From Actinomycetota bacterium (GTDB taxonomy: Bacteria > Actinomycetota > Thermoleophilia > Gaiellales > Gaiellaceae): 48,988 nucleotides of DNA. How positions within the stretch are numbered: position 1 is the stretch's first letter; each line of letters begins with the position of its first letter. The position numbers and the translations under genes were made by a program. Location of the stretch: positions 1 through 48,988 of the forward strand of contig VAXG01000005.1 in assembly GCA_005883355.1 (NCBI GenBank), written 5' to 3'. Below are positions 25,956 to 33,119 of this stretch, piece after piece. The notes below the pieces were generated by a model. It was given only the letters and a program-made list of their open reading frames with translations. It did no database searches and was not told where the DNA came from.

Positions 25956-27308
25956 TCACCGGGCGCGGGCGGCCCGCAGCGCGAGCCCGGCCACACGCGC
26001 GGGGCGCCCGGCCTTCGAAATCACATCGTCGAGCGCCGCGGCGAACTCCTCGAGGTCCTGCTCTGACACGACGAGAGGCGGCAGGCCCTTCAAGACCGGC
26101 AGATCGTGACCCGCGACCTGACTGAGGATCCGGTGTCGAGTGAACAACGGCATCACCACGAGCTGCGCGAAGAGACCCGCCTGCATGCGCTCCAGCACGC
26201 GCCAAGCGAGGCTTCCACCCTGCGGCTCGCCGAACTCCATCGCCCACATCAGTCCGAGGCCGCGAACCTCCCTCACGGCGTCGTGCGCCTCCACGAGCGG
26301 CTGGGTCAGCTCGGACAACCGCTGGCCGAGTTCCTCGGAGCGCTCGACGAGCTTCGTCTCGTCCAGCTCGCGCAAGGTTGCAAGCCCGGCGGCCATTGCA
26401 AGGTCGTTCGGCGCGAAGGTCGAGCCGTGGCTGACCGAATGCTCGAGGGAGTCGAAGACTCCGTCGTAGACGTGCGCGGCCATCAGCAATGCGCCGACAG
26501 GCACGTAGCCGCCCGACAATGACTTGGCGACGGTGACGAGGTCGGGCTCGAGCCCCCAGTGCTCGAAGGCGAACAGCCTGCCCGTGCGGCCGAAGCCCGT
26601 CTGCACCTCGTCGACGGCGAAGAGCGTCCCGTAGCGCCGGCAGAGTTGCTGCGCGCCTTCGAGGTAACCGCCCGGCGGCAGATTCACGCCCTTGCCCTGG
26701 ACCGGCTCGACGAGGAAGAGCGCCACGTCCTCGCTGATCAGCTCACGCTCGAGAGCCTCCAGGTCGCCGAACGGGACTTGCGAGAACTCCGGCAGCAGCG
26801 GTCCGAAGCGCTCGACGAAGTGCGGATCGCCGTTCGCCGAGAGCGCGCCGAGAGTCAGGCCGTGAAACGAGTGGTCGGCCGAGACCACACGTGAGCGCCG
26901 GGTCGCGGCGCGGCCGAGCTTGAGCGCGGCCTCAACCGCCTCGGTTCCCGAGCTCGTGAAGAGCACCCGCTCGAGTCTTGCCGGGGTGCGCCTCAGCAGC
27001 TCCTCGGCGAGAAGGCCGGGCAAGAGCGACACGCCGAGTTGCACCGAGCCCGGAGTGTCGAGCTCGAGCACTTCGATCAATGCGGCGCGGACCCGCGGGT
27101 TGTTTCGGCCCACGTTGAACATTCCGAATCCCCCGAGCAGATCCAGGTAGCGGTTGCCGTCGGAGTCGTAGAGGTACTGGCCCTCGGCACGCGACCAAAC
27201 GCGATCGAAGCCGATCGTCTTCAGGACGCGCATGAACTGCGGATTGATCGTGCGCGCATAGAGGTCGTACTCCTCGCCCGCACGTGCTTCGAGCAGCTCG
27301 CGGATCAC
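25956..27308 (-). CDS. Class III PLP-dependent aminotransferase
   Basis: The 450-residue protein carries the class III pattern 'YLYDSDGNRYLDLLGGFGMFNVGRNNP', quoted here only in part, 'LFTSSGTEAVEAALKLGRAA', 'DHSFHGLTLGALS', 'FAVDEVQTGFGRTG' and the PLP lysine in 'TVAKSLSGGYVPVGALLM'. It resembles acetylornithine/putrescine aminotransferases with an N-terminal extension; the amino donor is uncertain. A frame reaching 27371 would read through the terminator of the gene upstream, so I place the start at GTG 27308. Confidence 0.85.
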   Translation of the reverse strand: MIRELLEARAGEEYDLYARTINPQFMRVLKTIGFDRVWSRAEGQYLYDSDGNRYLDLLGGFGMFNVGRNNPRVRAALIEVLELDTPGSVQLGVSLLPGLLAEELLRRTPARLERVLFTSSGTEAVEAALKLGRAATRRSRVVSADHSFHGLTLGALSANGDPHFVERFGPLLPEFSQVPFGDLEALERELISEDVALFLVEPVQGKGVNLPPGGYLEGAQQLCRRYGTLFAVDEVQTGFGRTGRLFAFEHWGLEPDLVTVAKSLSGGYVPVGALLMAAHVYDGVFDSLEHSVSHGSTFAPNDLAMAAGLATLRELDETKLVERSEELGQRLSELTQPLVEAHDAVREVRGLGLMWAMEFGEPQGGSLAWRVLERMQAGLFAQLVVMPLFTRHRILSQVAGHDLPVLKGLPPLVVSEQDLEEFAAALDDVISKAGRPARVAGLALRAARAR

Positions 27309-27335
27309 GAACGGAGCGTATCGCCCCGGAAACGA

Positions 27336-27363
27336 CGAGAGCCCCGCAGTTGCGGGGCTCTCG
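27336..27363 (-). terminator. Hairpin terminator of the secreted His/Ser/Thr-rich protein gene
   Basis: A perfect 13-bp stem (CGAGAGCCCCGCA with its complement) around a two-base loop lies 24 bases downstream of the gene at 27387-28070 on the minus strand, followed in that direction by a TTTCC. It separates that gene from the aminotransferase. Confidence 0.7.
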
Positions 27364-27386
27364 GATCGCAAACATGAGAAAGGCTG

Positions 27387-28070
27387 CTACTTGCCGTGAC
27401 CCTTCCCGCCACCAGTCGTGTGGGCGTGGCCGCCCTTGCCGTGACTCTTCACACCGGCGTGGCCGGAATTGCCGTGGCTTGAAGAGGTCGTTGCGGTGGG
27501 GCCACTGAAGGGTTGGTTCTTCGGCTTCTTGGGCTTCTGCCCGTGACTCGTCGTGGACGTCGTGGACGTGGTAGAGGTCGTCGCGGCGTTCGAGGTCGTT
27601 GCCGCTATCACAACGCAGGCGGTCAACGTGTCGCCGTGCGCAAGGTGGGCCTGGACGGCAGGTTGTGCGATGTTGATGGTGTGCTGGCCGCCGTTGCCTG
27701 TCTTGTGGCAGACGTCCACCTTCGTCTGGCCGGTGCCGAGGTCGCCCTGCGCGGCGCCGCCGGTCGTGGTCAGAAGCGCCGTCGTGGAGATCGTGCTCAG
27801 ATTCGTCGATGTCTGGTTGCCGTTGTCTGCGGACTCCGATTCGAAGTCGGTCTCTTGTGACCCCTGTTCGTCCGCCGACTGGCTTTCGCGGTCGCCGGTG
27901 GCTGTCTGGGTCGAGGTCGTCTGGGACCCGGTCGTGCTCGTCGTTACCGCGCTCGGAGTGGAGCCGGCAGTGATCTGCGCAAGCCCGACGCCCGCGGCGG
28001 CGGCGAACGCGAGACCCACGACCACGCCGACCAGGGAACGACGGGTGAGGCTGCTCAATCGCTTTCGCAC
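27387..28070 (-). CDS. Secreted Ser/Thr-rich protein with 'VCHKTG' motif
   Basis: The 227-residue protein has a signal peptide ('RRSLVGVVVGLAFAAAAGVG', about 10-30). A long Ser/Thr/Gln low-complexity stretch follows, then a compact conserved block 'KVDVCHKTGNGGQHTINIAQ' ending 'AHLAHGDTL' (about 115-148), a Thr/Ser linker and a Gly/His/Lys-rich tail. 'VCHKTG...AHLAHGD' is a small module found in many secreted bacterial proteins; its function is unknown to me. The tail could bind metal or wall polymers (inference). Low-complexity composition means alignments will be weak. Confidence 0.75.
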   Translation of the reverse strand: MRKRLSSLTRRSLVGVVVGLAFAAAAGVGLAQITAGSTPSAVTTSTTGSQTTSTQTATGDRESQSADEQGSQETDFESESADNGNQTSTNLSTISTTALLTTTGGAAQGDLGTGQTKVDVCHKTGNGGQHTINIAQPAVQAHLAHGDTLTACVVIAATTSNAATTSTTSTTSTTSHGQKPKKPKNQPFSGPTATTSSSHGNSGHAGVKSHGKGGHAHTTGGGKGHGK

Positions 28071-28198
28071 TTTGGAATCCCTTCAACTGGGGGTAATTGT
28101 GACCTACGGTTGGTAGGTCGCCATCCGCCTCCAAAACTTGCGCCCCGCTCCCTCGACCGAGGGAATCCACCCTGGCCTGAACGCCGCTTTTTGACCCG

Positions 28199-29155
28199 TT
28201 AGCGGAGGATGTACCGCTTGCGCAGCGCTGTGGCCGTGGGTGCCGGGAGGACGCCGGCGTCGAGAAGCTCCTCGACGGTGCTCGAAGAGAAGGTCGACTG
28301 ATCTACGAGCAGATCTCGATATCGGTCGCAAGCCTCTGCGAAATCCGTGTTGCCGGCAGGGTGGACGACGACGAACCGGCCCCAGCGCCACGTGCGGCTC
28401 GGGTGCTGGAGCATCGACAGCACCAGCAAGTGGTCAAGCCAGATGTGGATGAGCTCGGTCCCGTTGACCGCATCGAGAGCCCCCGGCCCGAAGGCGCCCG
28501 ACGTCTCGGTGATCTCGCGGTACCGCGGCAGGCGTCTCGGCTTCGGCGGCTGCGGCCTGTTGACCTGGTGGTACGCGGTCACGACGCCGACGATCCCCTG
28601 GGTGCCGTCGCCGAGATCGAGCACGAACGCGACGTCGAACGCGACGAGGTTGCGGAGCCAGGCCGGATCGAGCCGCCCCGGCGAGTGCGCGAAGCGGACT
28701 TCGCTCACCGTGCCAGGCACGTCCGGCCACCACTCGTGGACGGCCCGGTCGGCGAGCGTGAGGGCGGCTGCCAGGTCGCCGAACAGGTTGAAGCCCATGG
28801 ACACCGACGACAGGAGGTCGGCCCACAGTCGCTGGTGATCGAAGCTCTGATGAGGTTCGACGATCGACGTTCGCGCCTTCGCCGCGTCGAGTGCGGGAAC
28901 GGTCAGGAAGTTCGCGCCGGTCTCTTGAGCGTAGGCCAGCGGGAGGCGACTCCCGACGAGCCGCACAGCCCCTCCGTTGGGCTTCGGCGCGATCGGCTGC
29001 GAACCGAGCGGGTGCCCCTGCGCCTCGCGCCACTGCGACTGGTGGTAGCGCAGCCTTCGACGAAACTCGGTCAGCTCCGGTCGCCGCGGCACCCGGTCTT
29101 CCGCCTCCCAGCAGTGCGCAGCCTCGAGCTCCTCCTGGGAGAGAACCTCCGCCAC
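28199..29155 (-). CDS. Putative PD-(D/E)xK endonuclease-like protein (PGN_0703 type)
   Basis: The 318-residue product begins 'VAEVLSQEELEAAHCWEAED' and has 'FRRRLRYHQSQWREAQGHPL', 'GANFLTVPALDAAKAR', a helical middle, 'FDVAFVLDLGDGTQGIVGVV' and 'YREITETSGAFGP'. The N-terminal 'RRxRYHQxxWRE' followed by a buried acidic strand matches what I recall of PGN_0703-type nuclease-like proteins. No methyltransferase partner is adjacent. The start is GTG at 29155; the 25 bases around this start recur in the inverted repeats at 30386 and 34741. Nuclease activity is unproven. Confidence 0.6.
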   Translation of the reverse strand: MAEVLSQEELEAAHCWEAEDRVPRRPELTEFRRRLRYHQSQWREAQGHPLGSQPIAPKPNGGAVRLVGSRLPLAYAQETGANFLTVPALDAAKARTSIVEPHQSFDHQRLWADLLSSVSMGFNLFGDLAAALTLADRAVHEWWPDVPGTVSEVRFAHSPGRLDPAWLRNLVAFDVAFVLDLGDGTQGIVGVVTAYHQVNRPQPPKPRRLPRYREITETSGAFGPGALDAVNGTELIHIWLDHLLVLSMLQHPSRTWRWGRFVVVHPAGNTDFAEACDRYRDLLVDQSTFSSSTVEELLDAGVLPAPTATALRKRYILR

Positions 29156-29169
29156 GTCGACATCCTAGG
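29145..29169. repeat. 25-bp sequence repeated at 30386-30410 and, inverted, at 34741-34765
   Basis: The 25 bases spanning the GTG start of the gene at 28199-29155 are identical at 30386-30410 (same orientation) and at 34741-34765 (opposite). The first two copies flank the TIGR03118-type gene as direct repeats. In the 30386 copy the reading frame stops two codons after the shared stretch, so it is a fragment of a 5' gene end. Confidence 0.75.
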
Positions 29170-29268
29170 GTGCCCTGCCCGCCGAGGCGGCCTGGAATCC
29201 GATTCCACTCCTCCCGAGTAGCTGGAGAAGACAAACGGAAGCAAGCACGGGGAGAAACGGAGGAAGAC

Positions 29269-30330
29269 ATGCAGCCAAGGTCTCTGAAGGGCATCGCCTT
29301 CGCAGCCGCGCTGGTCACCACCGCGCTGGCCCTGGTCTCGCCGTTGGGGGCGGCAGAGCAGAACGCCTACGTGGTGACGAACCTCGTCTCGAGTGGCCCA
29401 GCCGTCCCGGCGGCCGCGCACGATGCAAGTCTCGTCAATGGTTGGGGGCTCACGGCCAGTTCCAGCTCGCCCTGGTGGGTGGCGGACAACGGGGCCAACG
29501 TTTCGACGCTCTACAATGGCAACACCGGAGCAAAGCTGGGGCTCACGGTCACGGTCCTCGGCGGCCCGACGGGGACGGTGTTCAACATCGCCGGCGCGGG
29601 CTTCGCGGTGCCGAGCGGTTCTTCGTCGCGGTTCCTGTTTGCGAGCGAGGACGGCAAGATCAGAGGTTGGCCCGGCTCGGGAGACGCTCAGGAGACGGCC
29701 GCGCAGAGCCCGGTTCCGTTCGCGAAATACAAGGGCCTCGCGATTGCCGTGACCCGCGACGGGCCACGGCTCTACGCGACCGACTTCCACAACGGCCGAG
29801 TGGACGTGTGGGACAGCTCGTGGAACCTCATCACCTCGGCCACGTTCACCGATCCCTCCATTCCCGCAGGCTACGGGCCGTTCGGAATCCAAAGGATCGG
29901 CGAGACGATCTTCGTCACATACGCGAAACAAGACGCCGATGCGGCGGACGAGTTGCATGGCCAGGGTCTCGGCTTCGTCGACGCGTACGACACGTCCGGC
30001 AACCTGCTCGGGCGCGTTGCGCAGCATGGGCAACTGAACGCTCCATGGGGCTTGGCCCTGGCGCCAGCGAGCTTCGGCCGCTTCGGTGGTGACCTGCTGG
30101 TGGGCAACTTCGGCGACGGCCAGATCAATGCGTACGCCAAGCTGCCGAACGGCCAGTTCGAACACCGCGGCGAGCTTCGCGGCACGGACGGCAAGCCGCT
30201 CGCCATCGACGGACTGTGGGCGCTCGAGTTCGGGAACGACGGTGGCGCCGGACCGAGCACGCGGCTCTTCTTCACCGCTGGGCCGAACGACGAGCAGGAT
30301 GGCCTCTTCGGCTCGATCGACCCGAACTAG
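29269..30330 (+). CDS. Secreted TIGR03118-type beta-propeller protein
   Basis: The 353-residue product has a signal peptide ('GIAFAAALVTTALALVSPLGAA') and the TIGR03118 pattern: 'NAYVVTNLVSSG', 'LVNGWGLTASSSSPWWVADN', 'TVFNIAGAGFAV', 'FLFASEDGKIRGW', 'LYATDFHNGRVDVWDSSWN' and 'LNAPWGLALAPASFGRFGGDLLVGNFGDG'; each quoted piece lies about 40-60 residues after the last. The repeats suggest an NHL-like propeller outside the membrane; function unknown. ATG at 29269 follows GGAGGAAG. The stop is directly followed by the left inverted repeat. Confidence 0.82.
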   Translation: MQPRSLKGIAFAAALVTTALALVSPLGAAEQNAYVVTNLVSSGPAVPAAAHDASLVNGWGLTASSSSPWWVADNGANVSTLYNGNTGAKLGLTVTVLGGPTGTVFNIAGAGFAVPSGSSSRFLFASEDGKIRGWPGSGDAQETAAQSPVPFAKYKGLAIAVTRDGPRLYATDFHNGRVDVWDSSWNLITSATFTDPSIPAGYGPFGIQRIGETIFVTYAKQDADAADELHGQGLGFVDAYDTSGNLLGRVAQHGQLNAPWGLALAPASFGRFGGDLLVGNFGDGQINAYAKLPNGQFEHRGELRGTDGKPLAIDGLWALEFGNDGGAGPSTRLFFTAGPNDEQDGLFGSIDPN

Positions 30331-30342
30331 CCAGAAGATCAC

Positions 30343-30370
30343 GCGCCCGGCCCTGTCTCGGGCCGGGCGC
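30343..30370 (+). terminator. Terminator of the propeller gene (within IR-L)
   Basis: GCGCCCGGCCC (30343-30353) pairs perfectly with GGGCCGGGCGC (30360-30370) around TGTCTC, starting 13 bases after the stop. An identical copy lies in IR-R at 34781-34808. Confidence 0.7.
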
Positions 30371-30443
30371 TCAAACCTCTAGGCGACCTCCGCCACGTCG
30401 ACATCCTAGGTGCCCGCCGCCGACGCTATCTTGGCTCTGTTCG

Positions 30444-30473
30444 GCCCCCGTAGCTCAGTGGATAGAGCAGCGG
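30444..30473 (+). pseudogene. tRNA 5' half (tRNA-Arg-like), broken in the anticodon stem
   Basis: GCCCCCG (acceptor), TA, GCTC-AGTGGATA-GAGC (D arm), A and GCGG (start of the anticodon stem) are intact. The sequence then changes to element DNA and no T arm or 3' acceptor strand follows. The 5' half resembles actinobacterial tRNA-Arg. The anticodon is missing, so identity is not certain. The same half occurs inverted at 34678-34707. Confidence 0.75.
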
Positions 30474-30584
30474 GTCGTGCGACTGGGCGCCTCGGATGGC
30501 GCTTAATGCTGTCCTTGGGGCAGATCTCCGCCGCTGGACTGGCAGGGCTTGTCAGGATTTGGCAGGGACGTCGATGGTTGGGTT

Positions 30585-30605
30585 CGTGGTGGCAGTTCCA
30601 CCACG
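30585..30605 (-). terminator. Hairpin after the sigma-like gene
   Basis: CGTGGTGG (30585-30592) pairs perfectly with CCACCACG (30598-30605) around CAGTT, 15 bases beyond the stop of the leftward gene. It lacks a T-tract. Confidence 0.4.
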
Positions 30606-30620
30606 TCGGCAAGGGAATGG

Positions 30621-31223
30621 CTAGGGGATGTCCTTCTTGACGAATTGGAAAGGGCCTGGGCCGTTGAGCTCGCGTTCTTCCCGGATCGCTGCCCAGGCTT
30701 CCTCTGACGTCGCTGTCGCAAGGGCGGCATAGGAGGGAACGCCGACGGCCCGGCCGATGATGCGGGGGTTCCGTAGATCTTCGGCGCTCGTGATGAAGGC
30801 GACATTCAGCCGGCTCCAGATCATCTCTTGCTCATTGGTGATCGGCTGGCCGATCGTTGTGGCGGCGTGTTCCCAGGAGAGCCCGGTCGGAGCCGGAAGC
30901 AAATGGGTCGTGCCGGCGCGGCTGTTCCGGCGTAGTTCGCGGTGTTGCTTTCGCCACTGGTCTCGCAACCGGAATTCAAGCCAGCCGGTAAGGGACTTCT
31001 GAAGGCCGTCACCCGGCGTTAGCTCTTTGCTGCGCTTCACGGCGAGGACGGTCCCTTCGCCAATGAGTTCTTCCAGGTCGGATTCGTTCTGGGTGATCGA
31101 CCGAGCGATCCTGCGAACGAAGGCGTGCAGGTCGTTGATATCGCCGAGCTCGATCGGTGTGCGTGGCGACTCGGTCCTGCTCGAGGTGGCGGATCTGCCA
31201 CGTCGAGGCGTCTGATTGTCCAT
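30621..31223 (-). CDS. Putative sigma-factor-like protein of the element
   Basis: The 200-residue product has 'DLHAFVRRIARSITQNESDL' running into 'EELIGEGTVLAVKRSKEL' and 'SLTGWLEFRLRDQWRKQHREL' (about residues 30-100). This reproduces the order of sigma-70 region 2: an acidic core-binding helix, then a basic aromatic helix. The second half (about 145-185) may hold a weak region 4-like helix-turn-helix ('IIGRAVGVPSYAALATAT'). Similarity is by eye and moderate. ATG at 31223; the longer frame to 31442 overlaps the divergent control region. It could redirect transcription of the element or be a DNA-binding protein of another kind. Confidence 0.5.
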   Translation of the reverse strand: MDNQTPRRGRSATSSRTESPRTPIELGDINDLHAFVRRIARSITQNESDLEELIGEGTVLAVKRSKELTPGDGLQKSLTGWLEFRLRDQWRKQHRELRRNSRAGTTHLLPAPTGLSWEHAATTIGQPITNEQEMIWSRLNVAFITSAEDLRNPRIIGRAVGVPSYAALATATSEEAWAAIREERELNGPGPFQFVKKDIP

Positions 31224-31339
31224 GACACAAACCCTAATCGGTGAGTTGAGGGGAAAAGCAGGGTGCCCCTCAAAGTGGAGGCGTCCCGAGGTTCTGTCGA
31301 GCCGAAAAGGTTTCTCCTGAAATTCGTGAGTTGGTGCCG

Positions 31340-31392
31340 TTGGCCTGAGTAGATGGCCAAACGCATCGATCAATACTTCTCGTCTGAAGTAT
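31340..31392. promoter_or_regulatory. Two palindromes in the element's divergent control region
   Basis: TTGGCC (31340-31345) pairs with GGCCAA (31355-31360) over nine bases, and ATACTTC (31373-31379) pairs with GAAGTAT (31386-31392) over six. Both lie in the 203 bases between the leftward sigma-like gene and the rightward operon. They are candidate operators for the element's HTH protein. Confidence 0.4.
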
Positions 31393-31426
31393 CGGCGGAA
31401 GCCGCTCAGATCTGTAGGAGCCAAGG

Positions 31427-31804
31427 GTGAGCAGCCGCGCACGCAGCGACGAGCTCCTGCTCGCTTCGCTCGCCGCCGGTAGCTCGGTTGAACAGGCCGC
31501 CCAAGCAGCCGGCCTTTCGGTACGGACCGCCTACCGGCGACTCGCCGATCCGGCTTTCGCGGGCCGCTTGGCGCAGGCGCGAGACGAGCTGATCACGAAC
31601 GCCTTAGGCGAGTTAGTCGACTCCGCCTCCGGCGCGGTCGCCACCTTACGCGCACTTTTAGAAGCACCGGACGAGCGCGTAAAGCTCGGCGCCGCCAAAA
31701 CCATCCTCGACCAGCTGCTCCGGATCCGGGAGACGCTGACGCTGAGCCAGAGGCTCGCCACACTGGAGCGCGCGCTGCAGGCAGGAAACGGAAAGCGGCG
31801 ATGA
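31427..31804 (+). CDS. HTH protein resembling phage small-terminase N-terminus
   Basis: The 125-residue protein has a homeodomain-like helix-turn-helix at about residues 8-45 ('LLLASLAAGSSVEQAAQAAG' then 'SVRTAYRRLADPAF'). A long helical part follows with 'GAAKTILDQLLRIRETLTL'. This arrangement occurs in small terminase subunits and in regulators of small mobile elements. No large terminase is present, so packaging is unlikely and a regulatory or replication-linked role is as plausible. GTG at 31427; it overlaps the next gene by four bases (ATGA). Confidence 0.65.
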   Translation: MSSRARSDELLLASLAAGSSVEQAAQAAGLSVRTAYRRLADPAFAGRLAQARDELITNALGELVDSASGAVATLRALLEAPDERVKLGAAKTILDQLLRIRETLTLSQRLATLERALQAGNGKRR

Positions 31805-32004
31805 GGCTCGCACAACGGCTCGAAAAGCTGGAACTGCTACTCGGCCCGTGCCCCGACTGTCGCCAGCCAACGATCGAGCTTCGCTACACCGACGCGCCGA
31901 AGGCGAAAGCCGAGACGACCGAGCTTTGCCCGAGCTGCGGGGAGCCGATCAAGCGGATCATCGTCCTGCTCGCCTTCGACCCAAACCTGGGACGCGAGCG
32001 ATGA
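31801..32004 (+). CDS. Small zinc-ribbon protein
   Basis: The 67-residue product has an N-terminal helix 'RLAQRLEKLELLLG' and two CxxC pairs, 'CPDC' (about 17-20) and 'CPSC' (about 43-46), that would form one zinc ribbon. It ends 'LAFDPNLGRER'. It overlaps both neighbours by four bases (ATGA at each end). The leucine-rich helix plus zinc ribbon recurs in the protein at 34294-34653, so the element encodes two of this type. Confidence 0.65.
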   Translation: MRLAQRLEKLELLLGPCPDCRQPTIELRYTDAPKAKAETTELCPSCGEPIKRIIVLLAFDPNLGRER

Positions 32005-33119
32005 ACGCCAAGCCCGCGCTGATCATCGAATGGCGGCGAACCGAAACACTGCGCCCACACGGTCACACCGAGCTACCGCTGCTCGACGAACACAGCCGGG
32101 CGGCCCTGGTCGACGACGTGGGCAAGCGCGGGATCGTCGAGCCGCTCGAGATCACTGCCGACGGGACCGTCCTTAACGGCCGCGAACGTCTCACAGCTGC
32201 CACTCAATTGAAGCTGACCGAGTTGCCGGTACGGATCATCGCGCCAGCCGACGAGGTGGAGCACATCATCCTCGCCGCCCTGCAGCGCCGGCACCTAAGC
32301 GCCTCCCAACGCGCGGCGCTCGCGCTCGAGCTCGACCGCTACCGCGAGCTGAAAGAAGGCGCGCGAGACCGCCAGCTGCAAAACCTGAACAAGGACCCTG
32401 AGGTGGAGGTTCTGCCACCCCGAGGCAAGACCCGAGACCACGTCGCCCGCTGGGCCGGCGTTTCCGCCCGCACCGTCCAGGACGTCGCCACCGTCCAACA
32501 ACACGACCCCGACCTTTTCGCCCGGATCAAAGCCGGTGAGGTCGCAGCTGACCTCGCCGCCCGCAAAGTCCGCCGCGCGCTCCGAGATGCCCAACTCGGC
32601 GACACCCCACCACTCCCGAACGGACCCTTCGAGCTGGTCTACGCCGACCCGCCCTGGCAGCTCGGAAACCCCGACGGCGTCAACGCCCCCGAAAACCACT
32701 ACCCGACCATGCCGCTCCGAGAAATCAAAGACCTGCAACCACACGCGAGCGACAACGCGGTGCTCTTCCTCTGGGCTGTTAACTGCCTCGTCCCGGAAGC
32801 ACTGCAAGTGATCGAGGCCTGGGGGTTCACCTACAAGACGAACCTCGTCTGGGTCAAACCCGGGATCGGGCTCGGCTACTGGACACGCAACCGCCACGAA
32901 CTGCTCCTGTTCGCAACCCGCGGCCAAATCGACCTCCCCGAACCCCAACAACGACCCGACTCCGTGATCGAAGCCGACCGAGGACGCCACTCCCAGAAAC
33001 CGAGCCTCGTCTACGAGCTGATCGAAACCGCCTACCCACGCCTCTCGAAACTCGAACTGTTCGCCCGCGGCCAACCCAGGACCGGCTGGCAGACCTGGGG
33101 GAACCAGGCCAACCAATGA
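32001..33119 (+). CDS. ParB-like domain fused to MT-A70 adenine-N6 DNA methyltransferase
   Basis: The 372-residue protein has a ParB/Srx-type domain (about 15-100, 'KRGIVEPLEITADGTVLNGR'). A central HTH (about 148-165, 'ARWAGVSARTVQDVATVQ') follows. The C-terminal MT-A70 methyltransferase domain has the catalytic 'DPPW' (216-219), 'ENHYPTM' and 'GLGYWTRNRHELLLFATRG'. MT-A70 enzymes methylate adenine N6. The ParB-HTH part would target DNA sites. ATG at 32001 is set by the ATGA overlap with the zinc-ribbon gene. No restriction enzyme is adjacent; it overlaps the recombinase gene by four bases. Confidence 0.88.
   Translation: MNAKPALIIEWRRTETLRPHGHTELPLLDEHSRAALVDDVGKRGIVEPLEITADGTVLNGRERLTAATQLKLTELPVRIIAPADEVEHIILAALQRRHLSASQRAALALELDRYRELKEGARDRQLQNLNKDPEVEVLPPRGKTRDHVARWAGVSARTVQDVATVQQHDPDLFARIKAGEVAADLAARKVRRALRDAQLGDTPPLPNGPFELVYADPPWQLGNPDGVNAPENHYPTMPLREIKDLQPHASDNAVLFLWAVNCLVPEALQVIEAWGFTYKTNLVWVKPGIGLGYWTRNRHELLLFATRGQIDLPEPQQRPDSVIEADRGRHSQKPSLVYELIETAYPRLSKLELFARGQPRTGWQTWGNQANQ

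Larger units (their letters stand above)
30331..30473 (+). repeat. Left 143-bp inverted repeat (IR-L)
   Basis: The 143 bases from the first base after the propeller gene's stop codon to the anticodon stem of a tRNA 5' half are perfectly repeated, inverted, at 34678-34820. The unit contains a terminator hairpin, the 25-bp repeat, a possible tRNA promoter area and the tRNA 5' half. Confidence 0.95.

Noticed and set aside
26932..28170. 412-codon minus-strand frame across the aminotransferase start and the secreted protein
   Set aside because: It crosses a terminator hairpin and is frame-shifted relative to two real genes.
28199..29155. Restriction-modification pairing of the nuclease-like gene with the MT-A70 methyltransferase
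   Set aside because: The two are 3 kb apart, on opposite strands and separated by the inverted-repeat boundary; nothing links them.
29071..30342. 423-codon open frame on the minus strand
   Set aside because: Antisense of the propeller gene, whose family pattern and signal peptide are clear on the plus strand.
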